A DNA stretch of 64,000 nucleotides from Plectosphaerella cucumerina (Eukaryota; Ascomycota; Sordariomycetes; Glomerellales; Plectosphaerellaceae), in the NCBI GenBank assembly GCA_020746995.1, contig JAGPXD010000003.1, positions 2,666,001 through 2,730,000 on the forward strand, given 5' to 3'. The position numbers and the translations under genes were made by a program. The notes beneath the pieces are model-generated. The model was not told where the DNA came from, did no database searches, and worked only from the letters and a program-made list of their open reading frames with translations. Shown in pieces: positions 9,435 to 19,684 of the stretch (its first letter is position 1; every line of letters begins with the position of its first letter).

Positions 9435-11786
9435 CTAAGCCACCTGGGTAACGGTTGCAGTGACGGTGGCCTGCTCAAGACGGACTTCCCGCTGCGTGAC
9501 TGTCACAAGAACTGGAACGGACACTATTTCCGTTACAGTAGTGGTGACGGTCGGAGCAGCGGCTTCGACTGGCGTAGCCAGGGCCTGTTCGGCAGGTGGT
9601 GTGGCCCTGATGGTAGTGGTGAGCAGGGTGGTAGGGATGATGATGATGTTGAGGGAAGTAAGGATGGGATCGTCTCCGTCCTCGTCATCATTCCCGTCAT
9701 CATCGTTGTCATCTTCATCACCTCGACCGTCATCGCCGCTGCCGCCTCCAGGTTGAGCCGATGAAGTAGGCAGAGGGGCCTCGGCGACATCCGAAGAGAT
9801 TTCGGGAGGGTTGGAGGGAAGGGCGGTGATGGTGACGGTGATGAGTTGGGTTGATGCAGGCTCAGTGGGCTCAGGCGGAGGAGGTTTGACGGTGATGAAG
9901 GTGGTGAGGGTGAGAACGCCGCCGCCGACGGTGGTTGTGACTTGCTCTGGCTCGCCCTGGGTAGTTGTGACCTCGGGAGGTGGCACAGCCGTCTCTCCGG
10001 CGCCAGGTTGCGGGATTGTCTCGGTCACAACAAGAGTAATGGTAGGCGTTTCTGTCACTGTTACAATGTCTTCGGCCAGTTGGGTCGTCGAGGGGCTCTG
10101 TGACGGTGCTGCTGATGGGCTCTGGGACAGTGCGGCCGAGGAGGTCTGAACCGGGATGCCATTGTCAACTGTCTCCGTGGCGACAATTTCGGTGACTGTG
10201 GGCCGTTCAGTGACAGTCACGACTTGGTCGCCCGAAGGTGTCGTGGAGACAGCTGGTAGGGTGGTGGTTGAGACAACTGACGGGGAGTCATCCTCCTCGA
10301 TGCCCAGGATGCGGCGAGCCTCAACAGGATCCGTGCAGCTGAGCTTGACCCCGTCTTCAAATACAAGCGGGAGCGGGAAGCACTCCTCGTTGGGATCGTT
10401 GCAGGGCTTGATGTCAAATTGACCCTGGTCCGGCTGGCACTGAGCGATGCCGCCGTTGATACATGCTGCCTGTTGGCCGAAGCAGGCGGACTGCTCAGTA
10501 AGGGGCTTGAAGCTCTCGTGGAACGCCCTCGCTTGTTCGAGGTTAGCCTGGAACCGCTCGGGAGGGATGGAGGAGGTGGCCGAGGCGTTGGGAGGGCCGC
10601 GGTTGGTGGGAACCTGAGGATCCGGCTCACCAGTTGGTGTGACCTGGATCGCGCTTGTGATCGTGCCGGAGACAAGCGAGGTGGTTGAAGGGGGCAGGCC
10701 AGAGGAAGCAGCGGGAAGGGATTCTTCCAATGGGGAGGAAGAAATCGCCGACTCAGTAGACGACGAAGCTTCGCTCGCAGACGGAATGCCGACAGTGGTT
10801 GTGAAAAGTGGCTCGTCGGTATTTGACCTGGTTGTTGATGCTGCGGGCCTGCTGGAGTCGTCTGCCGGAAGAGCAGACGAGAGAAGAGACTCTGTGGCCG
10901 GGGCAGACGATGGTAGCTGACTAAGTTGCGGAATCGAGGTGGAAAGCTCGACTGAAGCTGTGGAAGCGGAAGACGGCAAGGCACTTGGCACTGCCGATGA
11001 GGGTACCTCCGGTTCCACTACAGTCGACCTCTCTCCGATGGGCAGCTGAAGCGACGAGACGAAGGAAAGCGACTGGTCTGTGGTGGCGGGACCGGCTGAG
11101 ATTGTGGAAAAGATGGGTGTGGGAGTGACCTCGCCCTCGTTGCCAGCCCCATTTTCACCGGGAACAACAGTCGATGACTCGGAGATGGGTTCGCTTTGAC
11201 TCTCGGTGACAAAGGTTGTGGTAGGTGTAACCTCAGGGGCAGCGCTGGACAGCTCAACGAGTGAAGACGGGCCATCGGCGGGCTGGCTGGAGGGGAGCGA
11301 CGGGGAAATGGAGATTCTGCTAGAGATTGGAGGCAGGAAAGCCTGTTCGCTCGAGGGAATAGGGGCCTCGGTCTCAGTCTCGATGGCGTCTGGGATCGAT
11401 GTCGTAGATGGCAGATCTTGGATAGGGCTCGTCGTGTCGGGAGGGCCAGCTTGGTCTGGAGCTCGGCTGCTCGGGGAATTTGGTTCTGAGTTCGAAGTCA
11501 GAGACCCATTGTCTTCCCGATATGCGTCTCCATTGCCGCCTGTGGCCGAGGAGGATGGCGGTGCTGTGGTCGGTTCTGGTGCGTCGGGCACAATTGTGGA
11601 AAAGATGGGGGTCGGTGTGGTGCCATCATCGACCTCTTGACGGGCATGGATGTCGGGAACGACCGAGTCATCGGAAGGTGTTCCCAGATATGCTCTCCGT
11701 AGCCTCTCGCTGCGGCTCAAGGGACCGGCCCGCGCGGCAGAGGAGGAGAGCAGGGCGTAAAGCAGGATGCATGAAAGAGAGCGCAT
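9435..11786 (-). CDS. Secreted Ser/Thr-rich protein with a central CBM19-like Cys module
   Basis: A single exon of 783 residues. Residues 1-20 form a signal peptide (RSLSCILLYALLSSSAARA). Residues ~25-410 are almost wholly Ser/Thr/Pro/Glu and low complexity, the pattern of a heavily O-glycosylated mucin-like stalk. Around 410-500 is the only Cys-rich part: FKPLTEQSACFGQQAACING, AQCQPDQGQF and NEECFPLP. This spacing resembles the family 19 carbohydrate-binding (chitin-binding) module of fungal chitinases and cell-wall proteins. Residues ~510-783 hold Thr/Val repeats (VVTVTERPTVTEIV, VTVTETPTITLVV) and an acidic Asp/Gly/Asn stretch. There is no C-terminal hydrophobic tail, so it is probably secreted or wall-associated rather than GPI-anchored. 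The CBM19 assignment rests on Cys spacing only; no catalytic domain is visible. Confidence 0.8.
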   Translation of the reverse strand: MRSLSCILLYALLSSSAARAGPLSRSERLRRAYLGTPSDDSVVPDIHARQEVDDGTTPTPIFSTIVPDAPEPTTAPPSSSATGGNGDAYREDNGSLTSNSEPNSPSSRAPDQAGPPDTTSPIQDLPSTTSIPDAIETETEAPIPSSEQAFLPPISSRISISPSLPSSQPADGPSSLVELSSAAPEVTPTTTFVTESQSEPISESSTVVPGENGAGNEGEVTPTPIFSTISAGPATTDQSLSFVSSLQLPIGERSTVVEPEVPSSAVPSALPSSASTASVELSTSIPQLSQLPSSAPATESLLSSALPADDSSRPAASTTRSNTDEPLFTTTVGIPSASEASSSTESAISSSPLEESLPAASSGLPPSTTSLVSGTITSAIQVTPTGEPDPQVPTNRGPPNASATSSIPPERFQANLEQARAFHESFKPLTEQSACFGQQAACINGGIAQCQPDQGQFDIKPCNDPNEECFPLPLVFEDGVKLSCTDPVEARRILGIEEDDSPSVVSTTTLPAVSTTPSGDQVVTVTERPTVTEIVATETVDNGIPVQTSSAALSQSPSAAPSQSPSTTQLAEDIVTVTETPTITLVVTETIPQPGAGETAVPPPEVTTTQGEPEQVTTTVGGGVLTLTTFITVKPPPPEPTEPASTQLITVTITALPSNPPEISSDVAEAPLPTSSAQPGGGSGDDGRGDEDDNDDDGNDDEDGDDPILTSLNIIIIPTTLLTTTIRATPPAEQALATPVEAAAPTVTTTVTEIVSVPVLVTVTQREVRLEQATVTATVTQVA

Positions 11787-13162
11787 GTTGAAAGGAAGAG
11801 CTTGGCGAAGATGTGTTTTGTGGTTGTTTGGTGGAAATTAGAACGAGGAGAAGCCGTGCCAGCAGCGGTGCTTTGTGAGAGAGGTATCGCGAGGTGAGCC
11901 ACAAAGATGACCCAGGCGTAAAGGCGATGATTCAAGTTTGCACGGCGTTTGCGCAGTGAACAGAACAGCAAGAAACAGGCCTCAGGCGAGGCAGCGAGAG
12001 ATGCAAAAAGACAGACGACGAAGGACAGCAAGGAAAGAAGAGGAAAGGAAAGGAAACAAGAGAGACAGAAAGGGAACGACCGAGAGAGAGAGCGTCCTGT
12101 ATCGAGCAGCCGGTTGAAGGTCCAGAGTCCAGAACAGGAGAGCATGGGGCCAGTCCACGGAGAAGGGGGCACGGCATATGTATGACACAATACGAGCGGC
12201 GGCCTGGTGAATGGCCATGGACATCCCAATGGCCTCGTCAGGGGTCTAGATGTCCAGACCTTTCTACAGACGCGCGCAGGCCAGCCAGAGGGCCAAACGT
12301 GAGACGCGGCGCGGCCATGAGAGACGACGGATGCGGTATGGGTTTACAAAGTCAAGCAGTGCCAGGGTCGAGAACGAGGAGACCCGGCACGCGGCCGGGG
12401 ATCGTCAGCCAATGCAGGCCATGTCGCGCGGAGGAGGCTGAAGCCGGGGGTGTTCATCCGCGGAACGGGGAAGATGTTCAGGACATGGTCCCGATGGCCT
12501 CTAAGCGCCAGGCGGGAGATGAGAGAAGCGACACGGGGGACGGCGGCGTTTGTTCTTGTCGGACAAAGAGTCTTGGTGTTTTCCCTGGTCGGGCCGGGGG
12601 ACGTTTCTTGATGAGGTGGGAGTAGACGCGCGCCAGGATATTATTGGCAGGCTCGCCGGGTGTGGCACTCGTGCTTGGGCGCTCGTGGCCAATCGATCCT
12701 GCGGCGCCAACGGCTTCTGGGGGCACTCAGAATCTACTTCAGGGGGGAACTTCCGGGGTCATCCCGCCGGGCTCAACAGAGGATGGGCGCTGGCAGGGCT
12801 GCTTACCTCAGCAGATTATCACCCCGGCCAACGTCGACAGGCAACCTTTTCGCTCCCGTCTCTGTCGGCCCAATGGCCCCAAAATGAGGCGACAACCACC
12901 TTTATCAGCTGCAGCATTGAGCAGGCTGTGCGTGCAAAGTGCCACTCCGTTCTGCCTGCAGGAAGATGTTGCGGTGTCTGCCATGGCCATTTGGCCTTAC
13001 CCCGCTCCTGCTCTGGCGCGGGAGCCTGATCCGACCACAACCATGAGCAACCTCGCATCTATCAACACGTTCACTTCATCGATAATCAGCACTGCACTCT
13101 GTTGACAGATTGACCGATCGCCCCTCTTCTCTGGCACAGAGGGTTTCCCCCCGGCCGGCAAA
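11787..13162. other. Divergent intergenic region (1.38 kb)
   Basis: It separates the secreted protein gene (-) from the NACHT gene (+). About 11940-12120 is purine-rich on the plus strand (AAGGAAAGAAGAGG, GAGAGAGAGAG), so it is a pyrimidine tract in the leader of the minus-strand gene, a common fungal promoter feature. Open frames here look like chance frames in GC-rich DNA. Confidence 0.45.
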
Positions 13163-16100
13163 ATGGAAGCCGCCGGTCTTGCCTCCTCAATCATCACCTT
13201 CATCGACTTCTCGTACAAAATCGTCAATGGCACCGTCGATGTGTACAAGAAATCAACCATCGGCACTGCTGCTGATCCGCACGTCAGCGTCATCATCAAG
13301 GATCTCCAAGATGTCACTTCAGACATGATGATCAAGTTTGCTCCAGTGCCTGCTGCGTCCGCGATCCACGGGCAATTACCTGCGGTGGTGCAATCCAAAC
13401 CACACTACAGAGAGCTGCAAGGCTTGGCCGCCAAGTGCAAGGAGCTGTTCGACCAGCTACTCGACGTTCTTAGTGGACTCGAGCGTAAAGCTGATGGAAA
13501 CAAGGTGGTTCGCAGTTTTCAAGCCGCCTGGAAGACACTCCGAATGTCCGACCAAATTGCCGAGATCGAAAGGAAGTTAGACGCCTACCGCGTCCAACTC
13601 CTCCTCCGCCTCAGCCTCATACTCGCAGACGATAACAAGTCCATCCAAGCGCAACTAGATCGAATTCACCAGGGGAACACAAACACTTTCAGCGAAACCA
13701 TTTCACAGTTACGCTCGGTACAAGATGTTATCCAAAGGCTGGAGGTCGGCCTTCAAACTCAGGCTGACCATGCCTCGACCATCGATGCGGATCAAGCATT
13801 CGCTATGGAGGACATTCGTGAAGAGCTCTCGCGTATCGCAAAAACCCTTCAGAACATACATCAACAAACCCCTGCCGACCTCCAAATCTTAGGCAGACTG
13901 CGCTTCGATCACGTCCACACTCGGTTCGATGCCATCATTGACGGAGATTTTGACAGCTTCACAAGGCTTCTGGACAACGACATCGACCAGTCCTCGCGTC
14001 CCGATGCGGACAAAGAACAAGCGCGCGAGGCACTTGGATACTGGCTGGAGTCGGGCGACAAGGTTCTGCACATATCCGGAAAGGCTGGCTCCGGCAAGTC
14101 GACCCTGATGAAGCTGCTCAGCCAGAATAAGATCATGGTTGAGAAGCTAGGCGCATGGGCCGGTTCCAAGAGACTTGTCGTTGCCAAGTTCTTCTTCTGG
14201 CTGTCCGACAGAAATCCACTCCAGAATTCTCTTGAAGGCCTCTACCGCACCATCCTCCTGGAGGTTCTCCGACAGTGCCCAGAGCTGACGAGGATCGTCT
14301 TCCCGGAGGAATGGGATAAGATATCGGCTCTGACAGCCGCTCATTTTGGACACCCTAATCCCGAAAACTCGTCATTTCGGCTCGTTGAGCTTCAAGATGC
14401 CATGACAAAGCTGATCAACAGCTTTCCTGGCAGTTCCGCCTATGCCTTCTGCTTCTTCATCGACGGTCTCGATGAGTACGCAGGTAGGAGTATGGATCAC
14501 CTGAATTTGGCCAAGCAGCTGCAGTCATGGGTCCAGTCCCCGAACATTAGGATATGCGCAAGCAGCCGGCCGTACGAGGAGTTTCATCTTGTCTTCGACA
14601 GCAGTGCAAGAATCCATCTTCACGAGCTTAATGGGCCTGATATTCGCCACTTCGGTCAACAAATGTTGGAAGCTGAGAACGCTCCCAAGGCCCTTCTTTC
14701 CCACGCCCAGATCGAAGAATTAGCCTTCGAAGTCAGCATCAATGCGTCTGGCGTCTTCCTTTGGGCGCGTTTGGTTCTCGACTCTGTATGCGAAGGCATT
14801 CGGCATCAAAGCAACTATGCAGCCCTAGAGGCAAAGATCGAGCAAGCACCTGAAGAACTCACGGATCTGTTCCTCTTCCTCTTCAACCAGATCAACCCTG
14901 CCGACAGGACTCGGGCGTATCAATTGCTACTCCTTGCCGCGTCTGATCTTGGTCAAAACGCAAATGCACTCCTGGTATCGTGGATCGATGACCTAGAAGA
15001 CCCCGACTTTCCCTACAATACACCGCGTGTCGCCTACACCGATGAAGAAGTTACAAGGCGTATCAGCTATGCCGAAGCTCAACTCAAGTTGACCTGCAAG
15101 GGACTTCTCGAGGTCCGCCACCGTGCGCTTTGGACCAGAGATGTTTATTCTCGACACTTGATATACTTCTTGCACCGCACCGTGAACGATTTTCTGTGCC
15201 AACCAGAAACAGTGTCTGCCGTACATCAGCAGCTTGGGGAAAACAAACTCACCTCTTCAGACTATCTGAGACTCCGCCTTACCGAGATCAAATTTGCACG
15301 GACGTCTTCCGACGCCTTGATGAGAAGCAGCCGTGTCATGCACAGTTTCCTCTGGAATCGTTTCACTACGATATGCCGGTTGGCCCGCATGACACCCCGA
15401 GCCTTGAGCGAATGCGGGAGCCTTTTGGAACAGTTCAGAGAGGAGCCTTATTCAATATCCAACTCTTCTGGGCACACCCGCCTAAATGACGGCACAACTA
15501 ACTGGGGCTGGATATTCAGCCCATACAGCATCTTGAGGGGTCATCAGAATCCGGATATATCCTACACCCACTTCCTTATCTGGATTGGGGCATCACCTGA
15601 CACTATCATGCGTCGCATCAGCGCCTCAGAGTACGACCGCTCCTCTTCAGACCTATGCTTGTTACTGTCTGTGAGCTGGGCGACTCAGACCGAGTCCCTC
15701 CTGCTCCTCGAGCGCCTCCTTGAGAATCGTATTCATTTCAGCAATCGACTACGCCTTCATCCTGTCAGGCCATCCGACGGGCCACTGCACCTTCCTGGGT
15801 GGGTCACATTCCTCGTCCTATTAGGAAACCAATGCAGTGGTCCTAAACAGGCCTGGGCTTTTGAAGAGGAGATTGCAAGGCGATACGCTGCTCTTGAGCT
15901 TCATCTCCTTCAGCGAAACGGCCCAGATATTGACGTCGTCTTCGAGTTCCACGTCTGTGATACCAGCGGAAAGACTTGGCGTGAGCCTGAGCCAGGACGG
16001 ACACCAGTCACAATGACGCTGGAGGATTTGATTCTTTGCGACAGACCCCCAAACATGGACGCTCTTCTCTGCGAAATGAAGGCCCGGAAGACGTGGGGGC

Positions 16101-16288
16101 GTTTTGCTAACGGGATCGTCGGCGGGCTACTGCGTCAATTCACTGCCTTGGTGGACGCAAGGGCACCAGATGAGACAACGTCAGCGAACAATGCGGTGGA
16201 AGCTACCTCTGCGGCGTCTGGTGGCGTCGACATCGTGGACCTTGGGAAAACTTTGTCGGCGGAGACAACTATTTTGTCAGGAAGATAA
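13163..16288 (+). CDS. NACHT-domain STAND NTPase (fungal NLR-like protein)
   Basis: An intronless 1041-residue protein. Residues 1-~270 form a helical N-terminal region starting MEAAGLASSIITFIDFSYKI, the pattern of fungal STAND N-terminal effector domains (HeLo-like or Goodbye-like; subclass not resolved). The NACHT NTPase follows: Walker A GKAGSGKST at 306-314, an FFxWLSDRNPLQNS segment, Walker B FFIDGLDEY (Asp434, Asp437, Glu438) and a sensor-like ICASSRPYEEF. After it comes the helical module usual in this fungal family. I see no WD40, ankyrin or TPR repeats in the last ~450 residues. Such proteins are switch ATPases linked to non-self recognition and programmed cell death in Podospora and Neurospora; a role here is inferred. 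All nucleotide-binding motifs are intact. Confidence 0.87.
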   Translation: MEAAGLASSIITFIDFSYKIVNGTVDVYKKSTIGTAADPHVSVIIKDLQDVTSDMMIKFAPVPAASAIHGQLPAVVQSKPHYRELQGLAAKCKELFDQLLDVLSGLERKADGNKVVRSFQAAWKTLRMSDQIAEIERKLDAYRVQLLLRLSLILADDNKSIQAQLDRIHQGNTNTFSETISQLRSVQDVIQRLEVGLQTQADHASTIDADQAFAMEDIREELSRIAKTLQNIHQQTPADLQILGRLRFDHVHTRFDAIIDGDFDSFTRLLDNDIDQSSRPDADKEQAREALGYWLESGDKVLHISGKAGSGKSTLMKLLSQNKIMVEKLGAWAGSKRLVVAKFFFWLSDRNPLQNSLEGLYRTILLEVLRQCPELTRIVFPEEWDKISALTAAHFGHPNPENSSFRLVELQDAMTKLINSFPGSSAYAFCFFIDGLDEYAGRSMDHLNLAKQLQSWVQSPNIRICASSRPYEEFHLVFDSSARIHLHELNGPDIRHFGQQMLEAENAPKALLSHAQIEELAFEVSINASGVFLWARLVLDSVCEGIRHQSNYAALEAKIEQAPEELTDLFLFLFNQINPADRTRAYQLLLLAASDLGQNANALLVSWIDDLEDPDFPYNTPRVAYTDEEVTRRISYAEAQLKLTCKGLLEVRHRALWTRDVYSRHLIYFLHRTVNDFLCQPETVSAVHQQLGENKLTSSDYLRLRLTEIKFARTSSDALMRSSRVMHSFLWNRFTTICRLARMTPRALSECGSLLEQFREEPYSISNSSGHTRLNDGTTNWGWIFSPYSILRGHQNPDISYTHFLIWIGASPDTIMRRISASEYDRSSSDLCLLLSVSWATQTESLLLLERLLENRIHFSNRLRLHPVRPSDGPLHLPGWVTFLVLLGNQCSGPKQAWAFEEEIARRYAALELHLLQRNGPDIDVVFEFHVCDTSGKTWREPEPGRTPVTMTLEDLILCDRPPNMDALLCEMKARKTWGRFANGIVGGLLRQFTALVDARAPDETTSANNAVEATSAASGGVDIVDLGKTLSAETTILSGR

Positions 16289-16773
16289 GTGTTGGGAACG
16301 ATACATATGAACCGGGCATATTTGGTGTTCGGCTGTACTAGTTGGGTCTTGAAAGCCGGACGAATGGGTCAAGAGTTTCCAAAGGCAGTCAAAGATTCAA
16401 CTCTAGTTTCAATAAACCTACCCGGTTGGATGCGAGATCCAATAGACCAAGTACCGCGACGTGCGATGATGGGGCTACCTAGAGGCGCAGAATCGACGGA
16501 AGGGGATATGGGGCTTTCGACTAAAGCGATATTCTGTCTTTCGATGTCAGGCGTCAGCTCTGGAGCCATACGTCGACTCTTGTTCTGCACTATGAACTGG
16601 GTCTCCGACTCTGCTGCGGCCAGGTCAGCGACGCCCTACAACTTTTCATCTCACCTCGTCCAAGGCCGTCATCAGCATCGCCCAGCTCAATAGCGTTGCT
16701 GTTCACCGCATCACACTGGCAATCAAGTTGTGCAGCCCGGCCACCTCCCTCTGCAGGCTTCAACCTGCCCGCC

Positions 16774-16779
16774 CACGTG
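16774..16779. promoter_or_regulatory. CACGTG E-box, possible NUC-1/Pho4 site
   Basis: A palindromic CACGTG about 810 bp upstream of the alkaline phosphatase ATG. Pho4-type bHLH factors (NUC-1 in Neurospora) bind this core to induce phosphatases under phosphate starvation. The motif alone is weak evidence, since it occurs by chance every few kb. Confidence 0.3.
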
Positions 16780-16908
16780 CCCTGGCTTGCCCTGGGAGGT
16801 GGCCCGTAGCTGCTCGCCCGAGCCAGGGTCGAATCCCAAGCGACGTCCGCCAGGCAGAGAAGTCGACAACCAACCTCGACAGCCCGCCCGTCGTCCGCAA
16901 GGGACAGG

Positions 16909-16914
16909 CACGTG
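16909..16914. promoter_or_regulatory. Second CACGTG E-box, possible NUC-1/Pho4 site
   Basis: A second CACGTG, 135 bp from the first and about 675 bp upstream of the phosphatase start codon. Having two copies in one intergenic region makes phosphate regulation a little more plausible than either alone. Confidence 0.3.
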
Positions 16915-17500
16915 GACTCGAGCATCCGCGCCCGCCGACGATACCACCTTCAAGTTCCCTGCCTGCCTCCACTGCCTGAAGGACCTTCCCCCGCCAAGGC
17001 CGGGCCCGCATCTGATGCTCCGGCTTCCCGAGGGGCACGTTGCGCAACGGGTGGCGTCGATTGGGGCCGAACGGCGGGGCAATCAAATCACCCCTCGGCC
17101 TGCCAGTCTTGGCCTCCAGGAACCGCGTAGCACACCAGGGCACGTTCCTGAGCTTCCTCCATCCTTCTCTGCGCGCTCATCTCCGGTCGTTGGGCCACCG
17201 TCATCGAGGACCTGCGGGCGGGGGTTGACATTCGAGGTCTGGCGAACCGATGGTCGGCTCGCCGTCATGCTGCTCCATCCACGACCCAGGCGAGGTCGTC
17301 CCGGTCTCTTGGGTGCAGCTCATGGTGCCTCTTTTCGCGGACGCTATGCCGAAAGGGAGGTCGTTTGAATCTTGTCGTCGAGGGGTCGGCGTCTGCTTCC
17401 TTGATTGTGATGGGAGGGTGCGCTCGCATGGTACCATGACCCCGGGAGGTCCGGTCGACGGACGAAGGAAGACGACCAGGAGCTCGAGGGCATCACGCTA

Positions 17501-17509
17501 CATATAAGG
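17501..17509 (+). promoter_or_regulatory. TATA-like element of the alkaline phosphatase gene
   Basis: CATATAAGG lies about 82-90 bp upstream of the ATG at 17591, a plausible distance for a fungal TATA box with a short leader. It is followed by a C-rich stretch ending in TCAAG just before the ATG. Confidence 0.4.
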
Positions 17510-17590
17510 TCCCGCGATGCGCACCTTGATGGCCAGCTGAGCTCCTCACCCCCCTCAAGCCTCCCCCTTCATTGGTCAATCTCAGTCAAG

Positions 17591-19248
17591 ATGCGTGCCG
17601 CCACCGCCTTCGCCGCCGTCGGCGCCCTCGCCCAGACCGCCCTCGCGGCTGCCCCTGAGACGCCTGCCGTCCAGGCCAAGAACGTCATCTACATTGTGCC
17701 CGATGGCTACGGCCAGGCCTCCCAGAACCTGGCCCGTGACCTGTACTCGCTCATCGAGACGGGCACCACCGGCCGCAACCCCAAGATCCTCTCCCTGGCC
17801 GCTGATGAGCTTGTACGTGCCCCCTTGCCCCAATCCTTGACCCTTGACTGACATGCCCCAGGTGTGCGGTCTCGTCAAGACGCACAGCGCCAACAACCTC
17901 ATCACCGACTCTGCCAGCTCCGGCACCGCCTTCGCCGCGGGATACAAGACCAACAACAACGCCATCTCGGTCCTCCCCGATGGCTCCCCCGTCGGCTCCA
18001 TCCTCGAGGCCGCCAAGCTCGCCGGCCTGAGGACCGCCCTGGTCGTTACCTCGACCATCAACCACGCCACCCCGGCCGTCTACGCCTCCCACACCGAGAC
18101 CCGCCGATCTCTCGACACCATTGCCGACCAGGAGATTGGCTACAGCCACCCTCTCGGCTCCGTCGTCGACATCCTCTTCGGTGGCGGCCGTTGCTCCTTC
18201 TTCCCCCAGGGCCACAGCCGCTCCTGCCGCAGTAACGATGTTGACCTGTGGAAGTTTGCCGAGGAGCAGGGCTTCTACATTGCCCAGAACCGTTCCGGCT
18301 TCGATGCCCTGGAGAAGGGCAAGGCTGACATTCCTCTGCCTTTCTTGGGCCTCTTCAACGATGGCGATCTGCGCTATGAGATTGACCGCAAGGTCACCCA
18401 GGACGAGCCGTCTCTTCTTGAGATGGTTGAGACGGCTCTGAACACCCTGCACCGCGCCACCTCGTGCAAGGAGAAGGGTTACTTCATCATGGTCGAGGCC
18501 AGCCGTATTGACGTATGTCCCATAACCCTCTGCCTCCTAATATTCCAGCTGACCCGAACAGCACGCCGGTCACGCCAACGATCCCGCCGCGCACGCCGTT
18601 GATACCCTCATGTACAACGACGTCCTTGCTTACGTCCGTGAGTGGATCGACAAGCACCCTGATACCATCCTCATGTCCGCCGCGGACCACGAGACCGGTG
18701 GCCTGACGTATGTCCCCCAACCCCCTTTCCCCAGTGCCTCTGCTAACACCCCCAGCACCAACGGCTACGACCCCCGCCCCCTGAAGAACGCCGTCCACTC
18801 CGGCGAGCACCTCCAGAGCATCTGGAACAGCCGCCCCTCCGGTGCCGACCGCCGCCAATTCCTCGTTTCCGAGATCCTCCCCGCCGCCGGCCTCTCCGAC
18901 GCCTCGGACGCCGAGATCACCACCCTCCTCGCCGCCTCGAGCCTCAGCGCCGAGCTCCTGCGCCTCCTCTCCCGCCGCGCCGGCATCAACTGGTCCACCG
19001 GCGGCCACACCGCCACCGACATCTCCCTCTTCGGCTACGCCGCCGAGGCCCAGCGCCGTGATCTCCAGGCTGACCTTGCTGGTGTCTGGGACAACACCCA
19101 GCTGCCCCGCTACATCGAGAAGGTCCTCGGCGTCGACATGGACGCCGTCACTGAGAAGCTCCGCGCTGCTGCTGCTGAGGACCCGGCCTGGCTGGGTAAG
19201 CGTGGCCTTGAGGCGCGCATGCTGCCGGCTGATGAGCACAACCACTAG
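17591..19248 (+). CDS. Alkaline phosphatase precursor
   Basis: Four exons, 17591-17812, 17862-18512, 18562-18707 and 18756-19248, give 503 residues; introns are 49, 49 and 48 nt with clear GTAYGT/CAG borders and the frame closes exactly. The enzyme hydrolyses phosphomonoesters at alkaline pH. A signal peptide covers about residues 1-20 (ends ALAA). Metal and nucleophile motifs are intact: NVIYIVPDGYG (metal Asp), ITDSASSGTAFA with catalytic Ser91, VTSTINHATPAVYASH, a VEASRIDHAGHANDPAAH block and SAADHETGGLT. Exon 2 ends exactly at the RID/HAGH junction, so the third metal-binding block is rebuilt only by splicing. The late His ligand is in INWSTGGHTATD. Secretory targeting means vacuolar, periplasmic or extracellular action; no C-terminal anchor is seen. 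Confidence 0.95.
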
Positions 19249-19684
19249 AGGGTGTGACGGCACTGGCAATATGTCACTAGGTGCTTTTAGTAGTCCAAAG
19301 TCAATATGATTGCCCTGATGCGTTGGTATGCCGAAACTGAATGCTCCTGAGATGACTTCACCGACCAGTGATTTGTGCACATTGTCATTACATCGAGACG
19401 TCTTGATCTCATGCCAGGGAAATGTGTTGACGGCAAAAGTCAGGTCAGGCAAGTATTGTATGGCACGGACTCGAGGACTGGCGGAATCCCGCACCACGCT
19501 CGTATTGTGTCGCAGGCAGCAACCTGAAATAGCCCCCTTTCGAAGGATGCGGCGAGTGACTCAACCACCAATTATGCGGGCTGACCACATCTCATCTGAT
19601 ATAGATATTCCCGACCGAAGGTTGTCAAGTCGTCAAATCTTCAATCATCATCAATTTACGACCCCCTATTGCGACCTCCACCGA
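19249..19684. other. Intergenic region (436 bp)
   Basis: Between the phosphatase stop and the ATG of the next gene. From 19328 the frame is open into the downstream gene, but the translation (begins MPKLNAPEMTSP) has no conserved look, so I treat it as leader. Confidence 0.4.

Larger units (their letters stand above)
16289..17590. other. Intergenic region upstream of alkaline phosphatase (1.3 kb)
   Basis: It holds the 3' flank of the NACHT gene and the promoter of the phosphatase gene. Overlapping open frames on both strands between 16.7 and 17.4 kb are Pro/Arg-rich and look like non-coding GC-rich DNA. Two CACGTG motifs and a TATA-like element are listed separately. Confidence 0.45.

Noticed and set aside
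11939..12625. Overlapping frames upstream of the secreted protein gene
   Set aside because: Purine-rich simple sequence gives long frames on both strands; the translations are low-complexity Arg/Lys/Glu with no signature.
16730..17368. 212-codon frame before alkaline phosphatase
   Set aside because: Pro/Arg/Gly-rich and mirrored by equally long frames on the other strand; typical of GC-rich non-coding DNA.
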